Below, one piece after another: positions 23,314-32,721 of a DNA stretch of 64,000 nt; position 1 is the first letter of the stretch; the number at the start of each line of letters is the position of its first letter. Source of the DNA: Luteibacter sp. UNC138MFCol5.1 (GTDB lineage Bacteria > Pseudomonadota > Gammaproteobacteria > Xanthomonadales > Rhodanobacteraceae); assembly GCF_900110505.1 (NCBI RefSeq), contig NZ_FODZ01000001.1, forward strand, positions 397,856 through 461,855, written 5' to 3'. Made by a program: the position numbers and the translations under genes. Below the pieces are notes generated by a model that saw only the letters and a program-made list of their open reading frames with translations, ran no database searches and was not told where the DNA came from.

Positions 23314-24780
23314 TTGAATCGACGCGATTTCGCGAAAGCGCTGGCGGTGGCCGGCGCGCTCGGCGGCGGCATGACGACGATCGGACGAGCGATGGCGTCA
23401 CCGGGTGCCTCCCGCTCCGAGGGGGCACACACCGTGGTGGACCCGCAGCGCCTCCTCGAACGGCAGCAGGCCTTCCTCGACATGCGCTTCGGCATGTTCA
23501 TCCATCTGAACATGGCGACGTTCGAGGAGCGCGAATGGGGCGATCCGACGCTCTCGCCGAAGCTGTTCGACCCGAAGCACCTGGACACCGATCAATGGGC
23601 GCGCGCGGCGAAGAGCGCGAACATGGGCTATGCGTGCCTGACGACGAAGCATCACGACGGCTTCTGCCTGTGGCCGACGAAGACGTCGAGCGCCAACGTC
23701 ATGCAGTCGTCGTATCCGCATGACGTCGTGCGGCGCTACGTCGATTCGTTCCGCAAGGCCGGCCTTGGCGTCTGCCTGTACTTCTCGATCCTCGACCTGC
23801 GCCAGGACATCCGCGCGCGCACCGTCACGCCGGAGAAGATCGCGCTGATCAAGGCGCAGATCACCGAGCTGCTCACGAACTACGGACCGCTGACGGCGCT
23901 GATCCTCGATGGCTGGAACGCCTCCTGGTCGCGCATCTCGTACGCGGAGCTCGCATACCGCGAGATCTACGACCTCGTCAAAACGCTGCAGCCCGATTGC
24001 CTGCTCACCGATCACAACGCGGGCAGCTATCCCGGCACCGCCCTGTACTACACGGACATCAAGCAGTACGAGCAGCATGCGGGTCAGAAGATTCCGCCGG
24101 ACAGCCCGGTGCCGTCGCAGTCGGGCACCACGCTGCAGAGCGACTGGTTCTGGAAGAAGGCCTACCCGACGGCCGAACTCGCCTCGGCGAAGACCATCGT
24201 CGAGGAGTGGCTGAAGCCGTTCAACGACAACCACTGCAACCTGATCCTCAACGTCGCGCCCAACCGCGACGGCCGCTTCGACGACAACGCCGTGGCCCGG
24301 CTGGCGGAGATCGGGCGCCTGTGGAAGAACCCCGGTCCCGCGCCGAAGATCGCGCGCTCGGTGACCATCACCACCCCCGACCTCGCGGCGGGCCGGCCCG
24401 CCTGGGCCAGCGCGAGCGACGAGGCGGTCGGGCCCGACCAGGCTTTCGACGACGATTTCCGCAGCTACTGGCTCGCGGATCGCGGCAAGGAGGATGCGTG
24501 GATCGAGGTGCGTTTCGACGCGCCGGTGTCGTTCAACACGCTGTCCATCGTCGAGCCGCTGCATGCGGAGGGCTACGGGAATACCAGCCGCATCGCCACC
24601 TACAAGGTCGAGGTCGAGCGCGATGGGGCGTGGGTGACGCTGGTATCCGGAACGAAGCCTGCGCATTACCAGTTCCATGAAATCCCGCGCGCGACGGCGA
24701 AGCGCGTGCGGTTGTCGGTGACGGGCAAGCAGCCGGGCGTCACCGAGTTCGGGCTCTACGACGAACCGAGGAAGGGCTGA
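23314..24780 (+). CDS. Alpha-L-fucosidase (GH29) with C-terminal discoidin domain
   Basis: A 488-residue exported glycosidase. It begins at TTG 23314 with GGGAG about 6 bases upstream and has a Tat-type signal (MNRRDFAKALAVAGALGGG). The GH29 catalytic barrel (about 45-340) shows RFGMFIHLNMATFEEREWG, TTKHHDGFCLWPT and a likely nucleophile Asp in ALILDGWNASW. The C-terminal part (about 350-488) is an F5/8 (discoidin) carbohydrate-binding domain. The enzyme likely removes alpha-L-fucose from glycans in the periplasm or medium. A hairpin after the stop probably ends the transcript. It is monocistronic, with no sugar transporter next to it. Confidence 0.88.
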   Translation: MNRRDFAKALAVAGALGGGMTTIGRAMASPGASRSEGAHTVVDPQRLLERQQAFLDMRFGMFIHLNMATFEEREWGDPTLSPKLFDPKHLDTDQWARAAKSANMGYACLTTKHHDGFCLWPTKTSSANVMQSSYPHDVVRRYVDSFRKAGLGVCLYFSILDLRQDIRARTVTPEKIALIKAQITELLTNYGPLTALILDGWNASWSRISYAELAYREIYDLVKTLQPDCLLTDHNAGSYPGTALYYTDIKQYEQHAGQKIPPDSPVPSQSGTTLQSDWFWKKAYPTAELASAKTIVEEWLKPFNDNHCNLILNVAPNRDGRFDDNAVARLAEIGRLWKNPGPAPKIARSVTITTPDLAAGRPAWASASDEAVGPDQAFDDDFRSYWLADRGKEDAWIEVRFDAPVSFNTLSIVEPLHAEGYGNTSRIATYKVEVERDGAWVTLVSGTKPAHYQFHEIPRATAKRVRLSVTGKQPGVTEFGLYDEPRKG

Positions 24781-24789
24781 GGGGCACGG

Positions 24790-24811
24790 CGAGGGCAAGC
24801 CAACGCCCTCG
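24790..24811 (+). terminator. Hairpin after fucosidase
   Basis: CGAGGGC-aagccaac-GCCCTCG, a 7-bp stem with an 8-base loop, begins 9 bases past the fucosidase stop. Only three T residues follow shortly after (CACGCCTTTAA), so termination strength is uncertain. Confidence 0.55.
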
Positions 24812-24878
24812 TCACGCCTTTAAAACCAAGGGTTTGCCACCATCTCTGGGCATGACAGCGAGTCCCCGGAGGTGACCC

Positions 24879-25145
24879 ATGGCGACCGGTTGGGCCGGCG
24901 ACACGGCCGTACAGGACCAGATCGACGCCACCGTCGAAGACGCGGTGAAGCGTGCGCGTAGCCGCATGGCGAAGGGGCCGAGCCTCGAGCGCTGCGAGGA
25001 GTGCGACAACCCGATTCCCGAGGCCCGCCGCAAGGCCGTCCCGGGAGTGCGCCTGTGCGTCGCCTGCCAGGAGGCCGCCGATCGGGACGAAGCCGCCTTC
25101 GCCGGATACAACCGCCGCGGCAGCAAGGACAGCCAGTTGCGCTGA
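24879..25145 (+). CDS. ybiI: DksA/TraR-type zinc finger protein (YbiI-like)
   Basis: An 88-residue protein, the same length as E. coli YbiI. It holds a C4 zinc finger made by Cys39, Cys42, Cys60 and Cys63 (RCEECDNPIPEARR...VRLCVACQE), with CDNPIPEARRKAVPG typical of the DksA/TraR family. The start MATGWAGDTAVQDQI is also typical. It lacks the long coiled coil of DksA, so it may bind RNA polymerase differently or have another role. It stands alone with GGAGG upstream of the ATG. The AT-rich promoter region of the chemoreceptor gene follows. Confidence 0.85.
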   Translation: MATGWAGDTAVQDQIDATVEDAVKRARSRMAKGPSLERCEECDNPIPEARRKAVPGVRLCVACQEAADRDEAAFAGYNRRGSKDSQLR

Positions 25146-25210
25146 GCCTCATTGCTTTGTCTTCGTGCTGCCAAGTTATTGAAATAAAAAAGAAATATGC
25201 CGAAAATCGC

Positions 25211-25237
25211 TAAAGTCGGCGGGCTTGGCGCCGACAT
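25211..25237 (+). promoter_or_regulatory. FliA (sigma-28) promoter for chemoreceptor
   Basis: TAAAGTCG (25211-25218), an 11-base spacer and GCCGACAT (25230-25237) match the sigma-28 consensus TAAAGTTT-N11-GCCGATAA at 6 of 8 positions in each box with the exact preferred spacer. The promoter lies about 30 bp before the chemoreceptor ATG in an otherwise AT-richer stretch. This ties the gene to late flagellar expression. Confidence 0.8.
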
Positions 25238-25267
25238 CGAGGGTTCCCCGTTCCCCTCGAGCTTTCC

Positions 25268-26839
25268 ATGCGCCTCCCCCGGTTTTCCGTTCCGACCCTG
25301 ACGCTCCGCACCCGGCTGGTGCTCCGGCTCGCCGGCACGATCCTTCTTCTGCTCGCCCTGTGGATCGTCGGTGGCGCGCAGCTGCGCACCGCCGACCGCA
25401 GGCTCAACGATGTCGTTGGCGGCACGCTCGCCCCGGTCGCCGACGTCGGCCACATCCAGAACGATTACAACGACCTGCTCGACGCACTGGTCCACGCGAC
25501 GCTGACGCGGCTGCCCTCGGCGCTCGACGATGCGGCGACATTCATAGGCACGGACCGCAAGCGCATCGACCGCCAGTGGCGCTCGCTCGAGGCCAGCGCC
25601 CTCGGCCGGGACCAGGCGAAGCTCGTCCAGCTCGCCGCCGCGCATCGCAAGGCCGCCGACGACGCGGTGGACGCGGTGCTCGAGCTGCTCAGGGCGGAGC
25701 AATACGACCTCGCCCAGTTGCAGCTGTCGAACGACGTGCAGGCGGCGGTCGTGCCCCTGAAGAGCGACTTCTCCAACCTGTTCGCCCTCGCGCTCGACGG
25801 CGGCAAGGCCGCGGTGGACGCGCAGCACGCGGAGATCCGTCGCGGCGCGGTCTGGTCGTCGGTGCTGCTCGGCGTCGCCCTCGTCCTCGCCGGCACGGTC
25901 GACGTCGCGATCATCGTCTCGCTGGGACGCCGGCTGCGTCAGGCCGCCGATGTCGCCGCCGCCATCGCGCAGGGACGCCTCGGCGAGCGCATCGACGTCG
26001 GCCGGGACGACGAGGTGGGCCGCCTGCTTGCCTCGCTCTCGCACATGGATGCGCAGCTCGTGCGCGTCGTGTCCCACGTCCGTCATCGTGCCGCGCTCGT
26101 CGCGGAGGCCGCGTCGGGGATCGAACACGGCAACGACGCGCTCAGCGAACGCACGCGCATCCAGGCCGCGCATGTCGACCACACCACGCGCTCGATGCGC
26201 GAGATGGCCGCCGCCGTCGCGTCCGGCCTCGGTCAGGCGACGCAGGCCAACGGCGCCGTCGGCGAGGCGCGCGAACTCACGGAACAGGGTCGGGACATCG
26301 CCGGTGCCGCGATCGACACGATGCATGCCATCCGCCACAACAGCGAACGCATGACCGAGGTTCTGGACCTGGTCGACCAGGTCGCCTTCCAGACGAACCT
26401 GCTCGCCCTCAACGCCGCCGTCGAGGCGGCGCGGGCCGGCGAGCACGGCCGTGGCTTCGCGGTCGTCGCGCACGAAGTGCGCGAGCTCGCGCGGCGTTGC
26501 GCCGCCGCGGCACGCGACATCCGCACGCTGATCTCGGAGAGCGACGAAGCCGTCCAGGCCGGCGTCGCCTCCGTCGACCGCGCGGCCGACGTGCTCTCGC
26601 ACATCGGCACGCGCGTGTCGTCGCTGGCGACGATGATGGCCTCCGTGATGGACGCCACCCGCGGCCAGCGCGACGGCATCGCGCGTGTCGACGAAGCGGT
26701 GGCGGGCATCGACGGCGCCGCGCGTGAAAACGCGGAGCTCGTCGGCCGCGCCGCCGGCGCGAGCCGCGCGATGCGCGAGAGCGCAGAGACCCTGAAGCAG
26801 GAAGTGGCCTACTTCAGCCTCGCCGACGAAGCCGCCTGA
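25268..26839 (+). CDS. Methyl-accepting chemotaxis protein
   Basis: A 523-residue chemoreceptor. Membrane span 1 (about 17-36) and span 2 (about 197-217; [20 protein letters not shown]) flank a periplasmic four-helix-type sensor of about 160 residues, followed by a HAMP linker and a cytoplasmic signalling domain. The hairpin tip [36 protein letters not shown] is the CheA/CheW contact region of all such receptors. No C-terminal CheR/CheB-tether pentapeptide is visible. The ligand is unknown. No other chemotaxis gene is adjacent; the sigma-28 promoter just upstream explains how it is co-regulated with flagella. Confidence 0.93.
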   Translation: MRLPRFSVPTLTLRTRLVLRLAGTILLLLALWIVGGAQLRTADRRLNDVVGGTLAPVADVGHIQNDYNDLLDALVHATLTRLPSALDDAATFIGTDRKRIDRQWRSLEASALGRDQAKLVQLAAAHRKAADDAVDAVLELLRAEQYDLAQLQLSNDVQAAVVPLKSDFSNLFALALDGGKAAVDAQHAEIRRGAVWSSVLLGVALVLAGTVDVAIIVSLGRRLRQAADVAAAIAQGRLGERIDVGRDDEVGRLLASLSHMDAQLVRVVSHVRHRAALVAEAASGIEHGNDALSERTRIQAAHVDHTTRSMREMAAAVASGLGQATQANGAVGEARELTEQGRDIAGAAIDTMHAIRHNSERMTEVLDLVDQVAFQTNLLALNAAVEAARAGEHGRGFAVVAHEVRELARRCAAAARDIRTLISESDEAVQAGVASVDRAADVLSHIGTRVSSLATMMASVMDATRGQRDGIARVDEAVAGIDGAARENAELVGRAAGASRAMRESAETLKQEVAYFSLADEAA

Positions 26840-26842
26840 CGC

Positions 26843-29131
26843 TCACAGGTGGAACTTCGCCTCCACGAGGTACGTGCGCGAGGGGTAGGGGTAGTACACG
26901 TAGTAGCGCCGATCCGTCAGGTTGTCGACGCCCACGCCGAGGTCGACGTGATCGCCGGCCTTCCACGTGACCTTCGCGTCGAAGGTAAGGAAGTCGCTGG
27001 CGCCGCCGAACGTGTCGGGATGGATGTCGCTGTGGTCGAGCGTGTTGTACTGCCTTCCCGAATAGCGGCCGGCGAGCGTGAGCGCGAGCCGTTCGGTCGC
27101 GCGCCAGGTGGCGACGAGGTTCGCCCGCCATCGGGGGATGCGATAGAACTGCTTGCCTTCCGACGCCGGATTCTTCCGGTTAGTCACGGTGGTCGCCTGC
27201 GTCCAGGCGACGTTCGCGGTGAGGTCGACGCCCTGCCAGACGACGTCCCGCGCGTCGTAACTCGCCTCGGCACCGCGCGTCCTCACCAGGCCGACGTTCT
27301 GCACGTTGGTGACGTTCGGGAACACGGTCGTGTCCGTCTGGCTGAAGAGCGTATCGCGCGTGTCGCTGCGGTACACCGTGAAGCGTGCGACGCCGTTGTC
27401 GTGGTACCACTCGGCGGAAAGTTCGCGCGACAGGTCGTTCTCGGGCTTCAGCGACGGATCGTTGTTGACCAGCGCGATACCGTTGAACGTGCCCTGGAAC
27501 AGCTCGTTCACCGTCGGGAAGCGATATGCGCGGGCCGCCGAAAGGCGCAGCAGCAGCGAGTCGCTGACGGTCCACGCCAGCGAGGCCTTGGGCGAGGTGT
27601 GCGACTCCTTGCGCTCGGGGTAGGCGACGCGCGCCGTCGCGTTGGCGCGCATGCCGCCGAAGGCGCGCCATTGCTCATAGCGCGCGCCGATGGTCAGGCG
27701 CCACGCGTCCAGCAGCTGCCAGGCATCCTGCACGTACACGGCCTGCGTCTGGGTGCTGCCGCCGTTCGAGGCCGTGCGCGCGCCCGCGTCGCCGCGTCGC
27801 CAGGCGTCCAGCGCGTAGCTCGCGTTGTCGAGGCGGTAGCCGTCGTAGTGGTAGCCGAAACTCAGCGTATGCGTGTTCGGCGCGATGCCGTCGGGCGCAT
27901 GGCTGGCACGCAGGTCGAACGTCCGCCAGCGGCTGCCGTCGCCGGCGGTGAGGAGGCCGGCACCGTCGTACGTCGCGGCCGAAGCCACGCGGTCGCGGTT
28001 ACGGTCCATGTCGAAGTAGGACGCGTTGCCCTCGACGTTCCAGCCGCTGTCGCGATGCGTGCCGAGCGAGACGCCGTAGAGATAGTTCCGGCTCTGCCGC
28101 GTGCTGGGCGCGAAGTAGTTCGCGGGCAGCGTGTACTGGCGTCCGTCGATGCTCACCGGTCCCGACCACACGGGGCGCCCGTCGGCGTCGCGCAGGAACG
28201 TCTCGGTGCGGTGCGACATGTCCTGGTTCCAGTAGCCCGCGGTGACGCCGCCGGTCACGTCGGGCGTGAAGTCGTACGTCAGGCGCAGGTGCGCCTCGTC
28301 CTGGCTCGTCGCCTCCTGGCCTTCCGCGTTGATGCCGACGATCTGGCGCGGCAGGCCATTGGCGCCGGTGTCCGCGATCGCGCCGCCGACCGGGCGCGCA
28401 CCGCCGGGCCGCGTCGACAGGTTCTGCGTGGCGTACACCAGCGGCTGCCCGTTGGATTGCAGGTGCGACACGCCGACGAGGAACGCGAAGCGCCCCGAAC
28501 GATCGCCGATCGTCGCGCTCTGCCGGCTGCCGCCGAAGTCGCGGTCGACACCGTAGTCGTCCACGTGCTGCGTGAACGCCTGGACCTCGCCGGTCACCTC
28601 GAGGCGATCGGGCATGCGTGTCGTCAGCAGCACGGTCGCGCCGATGGCATTGCCGGGATACAACGCGGAATACGCGCCGTAGATCACGTCGACGCGCGCC
28701 AGGTTCTCCGGGAACGCCATCGACCAGCGCGGCGGATTCGCCCAGTTGTTGCCCAGCAGGTTGGAAAGCAGCAGGCCATCGAGGTAGACGAGGCCGCGCG
28801 CGCTCTGCTGGTTGCTCGTGCCGCGGACGGAAAACGTGGCGTTCTCGTCGCCGATGAAGCGCTTGCGGATGCCGAACGAGGGCAGGTACTTCAGGGCGTC
28901 TTCGACGTTGACGACGTTCAGGCGGTCGAGTTGCGCCGCGCTGACCGTCTCGACGACGGAGGGCGTGTCGGGATCGACGCTGCTGTCGTGGCTCGCGGCG
29001 GAGACACGCACTTCGCGCAACGTGGTCGCGCGTTGCGGTTCGTCGTCCGCGTGCGCGGCGAACGAGAGCGTCGCGAGCGCGCAGGCGATGGCGCGCGACA
29101 GCGCGCGCCCATGGGAATGGCACAGGGGCAT
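26843..29131 (-). CDS. TonB-dependent receptor, probably for copper
   Basis: A 762-residue outer-membrane receptor. A signal peptide (about 1-27, ending LSFAAHA) is followed by a plug domain (about 55-165; VEDALKYLPSFGIRKRFIGDE and ARVDVIYGAYSALYPGNAIG) and a beta-barrel ending in the aromatic-rich YLVEAKFHL. The gene follows a DUF2946 gene by 40 bp on the same strand. DUF2946 proteins often accompany copper-related TonB receptors, so copper uptake is the best guess, though the plug itself does not prove the ligand. The start at 29131 begins MPLCHSHGRALSRA and gives a full signal peptide. Confidence 0.85.
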   Translation of the reverse strand: MPLCHSHGRALSRAIACALATLSFAAHADDEPQRATTLREVRVSAASHDSSVDPDTPSVVETVSAAQLDRLNVVNVEDALKYLPSFGIRKRFIGDENATFSVRGTSNQQSARGLVYLDGLLLSNLLGNNWANPPRWSMAFPENLARVDVIYGAYSALYPGNAIGATVLLTTRMPDRLEVTGEVQAFTQHVDDYGVDRDFGGSRQSATIGDRSGRFAFLVGVSHLQSNGQPLVYATQNLSTRPGGARPVGGAIADTGANGLPRQIVGINAEGQEATSQDEAHLRLTYDFTPDVTGGVTAGYWNQDMSHRTETFLRDADGRPVWSGPVSIDGRQYTLPANYFAPSTRQSRNYLYGVSLGTHRDSGWNVEGNASYFDMDRNRDRVASAATYDGAGLLTAGDGSRWRTFDLRASHAPDGIAPNTHTLSFGYHYDGYRLDNASYALDAWRRGDAGARTASNGGSTQTQAVYVQDAWQLLDAWRLTIGARYEQWRAFGGMRANATARVAYPERKESHTSPKASLAWTVSDSLLLRLSAARAYRFPTVNELFQGTFNGIALVNNDPSLKPENDLSRELSAEWYHDNGVARFTVYRSDTRDTLFSQTDTTVFPNVTNVQNVGLVRTRGAEASYDARDVVWQGVDLTANVAWTQATTVTNRKNPASEGKQFYRIPRWRANLVATWRATERLALTLAGRYSGRQYNTLDHSDIHPDTFGGASDFLTFDAKVTWKAGDHVDLGVGVDNLTDRRYYVYYPYPSRTYLVEAKFHL

Positions 29132-29171
29132 GAGGTGGGGTCCATGATCGTTGGCGTACGGGATCGGAAGA

Positions 29172-29606
29172 TCAGGCGTGCGCCGCGGACGGTGGCCCTC
29201 GGGGTGGTGCGTGGATGGTGTGGATCGCCGGCCCGGCGCGAATGGCCGGAAGCGGGGCGGGCATGTGCAGGATCGCGAGCAGCGGGTGGCCGATGAACGC
29301 CGTGCCCGCCATCGCGGGCTGCTGCGCGAACAGGGTGCAGTAGCCGCAGGCCGCATCCGGATCGCAGGCCTCGTGACCGCCGTGGGACGGAGGCATCGCC
29401 ATGTGACCCATGGCGGCATGGTCCATGCCTTCGTGGGACATGCCGCCGTGGGCGGTCGTCCGCGATTCACACCACGGGCCGAGGTCCGGGAACGCGAGCC
29501 ACTCGACGGTGCGCGACACGGTCGGTACGAGCGCGGTGAGCCAGACGGCGACGAGCGCCATCCATCCCAGCCATCGCTTCGAAACCGCGCTGCGGCGCAC
29601 GGGCAT
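29172..29606 (-). CDS. DUF2946 protein, likely copper-linked
   Basis: A 144-residue secreted or membrane-anchored protein. An N-terminal hydrophobic segment (about 11-31) precedes a His/Met-rich loop (HGGMSHEGMDHAAMGHMAMPPSHGGHEA) and a conserved CDPDAACGYCTLFAQ segment, the DUF2946 core. The clustering of His, Met and Cys is what one expects of a copper-binding protein. It is the first gene of a probable pair with the downstream TonB receptor. Function is not established; a periplasmic copper chaperone or sensor role is inferred from composition and context. Confidence 0.75.
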   Translation of the reverse strand: MPVRRSAVSKRWLGWMALVAVWLTALVPTVSRTVEWLAFPDLGPWCESRTTAHGGMSHEGMDHAAMGHMAMPPSHGGHEACDPDAACGYCTLFAQQPAMAGTAFIGHPLLAILHMPAPLPAIRAGPAIHTIHAPPRGPPSAAHA

Positions 29607-29692
29607 ACCCCTTGATTCAACCCTGGATCAGGGTCCGGAGATCATCGCATGGCGTCGCGTGAAGCCCATGCGACACGGTGTCGCTGGGCCGG

Positions 29693-31297
29693 TCAGGTCC
29701 GTGACGACGGCAGTGGCGGCACGGCGGGCGCGGTGACGATCGGCGGCGGTTCGCGCAGCACGAGCACGAGGCAGACGCCGAGCAGTCCGACGCACGAGGC
29801 GAGCAGGAAGCCGTCGAGGGTCGACAGCGTGTACGCCTGGGCGCGCACGGCGGCGGCGAGCAGTCCCGTACCGCGCGCCTGCGCATCGCCGGTGCCCTGC
29901 GTCGACGCGCCCACGACCTGCACATAGGCGGCGATACGCTCCATCGTGGCCGGATCGCCGGCGGCCACGTGCTGGCCGATGAGGTTGGAATGCAGTTGCT
30001 CCGCCTTGCGCGTGAAGAGGACGAGCACCGAGGTGCCGAGTTCGCCTCCGAACAGTCGAGCGGTCTGGATGATGGCGCCGAACGTGATCCCGTCCGCGGG
30101 GCCGACATGATGGCCGAAGAAATAGATGACCGCGGTCAGCTCTAGCGTCTCGCCGACCGCCTGCAATAGCAGGGCCCATCGGAAGCTCTCCTCCGACCAT
30201 TGCGACGTGATGCCGGTGGCCAGCAGGAACCCCGCGGTCGCGATCGTCAGTCCGGTGCCGATCGCGAAGCGCGCGTCGATACGATTGAGCAGCCAGGCGA
30301 CGGTCGGCGCGATGACGAGCTGGGGTAACGCCACCCACAGCAGGGCGCTGCCCACCTCGAGGGGCCGCAATCCGCGTACGGAAATGAGGTAGTTCGCCAC
30401 GAGGGTGTTGCTCGACGTCACGAGGAAGCGCGTGATCAGGACCAGGACGATGCAAACCATCACGTTGCGGCGGATGAGCAGCGTGAAATCGATGCTCGGC
30501 GTGGGTAGCGTCGCCTCGTGCAGGAGGAACGCGCCCACGGCGATGACTCCGGACGCGAGCAGCGTCACGATGAGCGTGGACGAGAACCAGTCGAGACGGT
30601 CGCCCTGGTCGAGCGCGATGAAGATCAGGGTGAAGCCGGACGCGCCGATGACCATGCCGCGGAAATCGCCCGCGCGGAGGAAGTCGCGATCGATAGGGAT
30701 GCGCCGCAGGCCGAACCAGTAGAGGCCGAACAGCGGCATCGCGAGCACGGTGTTCTGCCAGAAGATCCAGTTCCAGGTGACGTGTTCGACGTACCATCCT
30801 TCGAGGGTGGAGGCGACGTTGAGACCGAGGATGATGTTCATCGCGTAAGCGGCGAGGCCCCAGGGCCAGAGTGTCTTCGGCAACGACGTGAGGATGAACG
30901 CGGCGGTCAGGGGGATGAACGTTCCGGAGCCCAGCCCGGCGAACACCTGCAGCAGGAGCATCGTGTGCAGGTCGGGCGAGAAGGGGATGAGGAACTCCGC
31001 CAGTCCGTAGGTGACGCAACCCGCGAGCAGCACGCGGCGTGGCGAGAACGCGCGACCAAGGAAGATCGAGATCGGCCCGATCATCATCTGCGCGGCCGAG
31101 AACGCCGTCGGGATCCATGCGCCTTCGTCGAAGCCCGCGCCCACCGCGCCGCGCAGGTCGGCGAGGCCGATGGACGTGAGGCGCGAGGTGAGCGTGGTGG
31201 CGATGGCGCCGACGAGCACGGCGACGATGCCCAGCCAGGGCAGGGGCGCGGTCGGGGCGGGAGCGGGCGCGGCCACGGTGGCCGCCGTCGCGTTCAT
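29693..31297 (-). CDS. emrB: DHA2-family MFS transporter (EmrB-like)
   Basis: A 534-residue inner-membrane pump with about 14 membrane spans. Visible family features include GAWIPTAFSAAQMMIGPISIFLGRAFSPRRV, a motif-A-like loop, and GLGSGTFIPLTAAFILTSLP. It is the last gene of an operon in which its start overlaps the stop of the NodT-type gene (ATGA), which itself overlaps the HlyD-type gene. Together they form a tripartite pump in which EmrB drives export, EmrA spans the periplasm and a TolC-type channel crosses the outer membrane. The substrate is unknown. The first gene is at 33710. Confidence 0.87.
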   Translation of the reverse strand: MNATAATVAAPAPAPTAPLPWLGIVAVLVGAIATTLTSRLTSIGLADLRGAVGAGFDEGAWIPTAFSAAQMMIGPISIFLGRAFSPRRVLLAGCVTYGLAEFLIPFSPDLHTMLLLQVFAGLGSGTFIPLTAAFILTSLPKTLWPWGLAAYAMNIILGLNVASTLEGWYVEHVTWNWIFWQNTVLAMPLFGLYWFGLRRIPIDRDFLRAGDFRGMVIGASGFTLIFIALDQGDRLDWFSSTLIVTLLASGVIAVGAFLLHEATLPTPSIDFTLLIRRNVMVCIVLVLITRFLVTSSNTLVANYLISVRGLRPLEVGSALLWVALPQLVIAPTVAWLLNRIDARFAIGTGLTIATAGFLLATGITSQWSEESFRWALLLQAVGETLELTAVIYFFGHHVGPADGITFGAIIQTARLFGGELGTSVLVLFTRKAEQLHSNLIGQHVAAGDPATMERIAAYVQVVGASTQGTGDAQARGTGLLAAAVRAQAYTLSTLDGFLLASCVGLLGVCLVLVLREPPPIVTAPAVPPLPSSRT

Positions 31298-32721
31298 GGG
31301 CCGCCGTTCGCGGTGGCGACCGGCTGCCTCGGCACGGCGTCGCCTTCGCGCCAGCCGCCGCCGAGCGCCTTGATCAGCGATACCGCGGCCAGCAGGCGCT
31401 GCCGGTCGTTCTGGATGGCGGCGCGCTGCGTCACGAGGGCCTGTCGCTCGGAGTCGACGACCTCGAAGTAGCCGGCCAGTCCGCGGTCGTAGCGCGATCG
31501 CGACACTTTCGCCGCCGCGACGGTCGCATCGACGGTCGCATCGAGGGCTTCGCCGCGCTCGCGCAGCCAACGCGTGTCGTCGAGGGAATCCTGCACCTCG
31601 CGGAACGCGACGATGCCGCTCTGCTTCCACTTCGCCAGGGCCCCGCGGTACGCGGCCTCGGCACCCTGCAGGTTCGCGCGGTTGCGCCCGCCCTCGAAGA
31701 TCGGCAGCCGCACGGCGGGCCCGATCGACCATGCCTGGCTGTCGCTGCGCGTGATGTCGCCGAGGCGGTTGCTCGCGACGCCGGCGGACGCCGTGAGGCT
31801 GAGCTGCGGAAAGAAGGCCGCCTTCGCCACGCCGATGCGCGCGCTCGCGGCGGCCAGGGCGCGTTCGTCCGCCGCGACGTCCGGGCGGCGCTCGAGCAGC
31901 GCGGAGGGGAGGTCGGCCGGAACGTCGGGCACGACCGGCGTCCATGGCCGCGCGGGCACCGAGAACTCCGGGGCGTTGCGTGCCTCGAGCACGGCGAGCG
32001 CGTGTTCGAGGTTGTCGCGGCTCCGGCGGGCGTCCGCGAGATCCGCGCGCGTCTGCGTCAGGTCCGCTCGTGCGCGGAGCACGTCGAGATCGCCGACGAC
32101 GCCCGCCCTCGCGCGCCGGTCGGCGAGCTGCAGCGCGTCCTCGCGCAGGCCCACCGTGCGCACCAGCACGTCGATGTCGCGATCGGTGCTGCGCAGGGAC
32201 AGATAGGTCGACGCCGTGGATGCCGCGAGGCTCAGGCGCAGCGCGGCGATCGTGTCGGCATTGCCTTCGACCTCGGCGCCCGCCGCTTCCACGCTGCGAC
32301 GCACGCGGCCCCAGAGGTCGACTTCATAGGCCGCGTCGACCGGCACGCGCCAGAGCGTCGTCTCCAGCATGGGCAGGCGGTTGTCCACCGTGCCGGACGT
32401 GCGTCCCCGGGCATAGGCGGGATCGAGCGTCACGTTCGGGAATTCGTCGGCGCGGGCCACGCCCAGCAGCGCGCGGCTCTGGTCGTAACGCGCGAGCGCT
32501 CCGGCCAGGTCCTGGTTCGCCGCGAGCGTGGATTCCACGTGCCGGGACAGCTCCTCGTCGCCGAAAAGCGTCCACCACGCGTCCGGCAGCGGTGCTGCCG
32601 CCGCGGGAGCGTCGTGCCATGCCGCCGGCGCGGGGGCGTCGGGCCGCCGGTAATCCGGACCGACCACGCAGCCGGCGAGGCAGGCCAGTGCCGCGGCGAG
32701 CATGACGTGCTTCGCGCTCAC
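31294..32721 (-). CDS. NodT-family outer-membrane efflux lipoprotein
   Basis: A 475-residue RND/MFS-type outer-membrane channel of the TolC superfamily. It begins at GTG 32721, which overlaps the stop of the HlyD gene (GTGA). The N-terminus carries a lipobox (ALACLAGC) and the typical mature start VVGPDYRRPDAPAPAAW. The body shows the doubled alpha-helical repeat with WWTLFGDEELSRHVESTLAANQDL and ERRPDVAADERALAAASARIGVAKAAFFP. It opens the outer-membrane exit of the EmrAB-type pump in this operon. Confidence 0.88.
   Translation of the reverse strand: MSAKHVMLAAALACLAGCVVGPDYRRPDAPAPAAWHDAPAAAAPLPDAWWTLFGDEELSRHVESTLAANQDLAGALARYDQSRALLGVARADEFPNVTLDPAYARGRTSGTVDNRLPMLETTLWRVPVDAAYEVDLWGRVRRSVEAAGAEVEGNADTIAALRLSLAASTASTYLSLRSTDRDIDVLVRTVGLREDALQLADRRARAGVVGDLDVLRARADLTQTRADLADARRSRDNLEHALAVLEARNAPEFSVPARPWTPVVPDVPADLPSALLERRPDVAADERALAAASARIGVAKAAFFPQLSLTASAGVASNRLGDITRSDSQAWSIGPAVRLPIFEGGRNRANLQGAEAAYRGALAKWKQSGIVAFREVQDSLDDTRWLRERGEALDATVDATVAAAKVSRSRYDRGLAGYFEVVDSERQALVTQRAAIQNDRQRLLAAVSLIKALGGGWREGDAVPRQPVATANGGP

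Noticed and set aside
24812..26602. 596-codon open frame antisense to the chemoreceptor
   Set aside because: Shadow frame; the sense strand encodes HAMP and signalling motifs and has its own promoter.
26849..29296. 815-codon open frame antisense to the TonB receptor
   Set aside because: Same shadow effect; no family sequence and no ribosome site.
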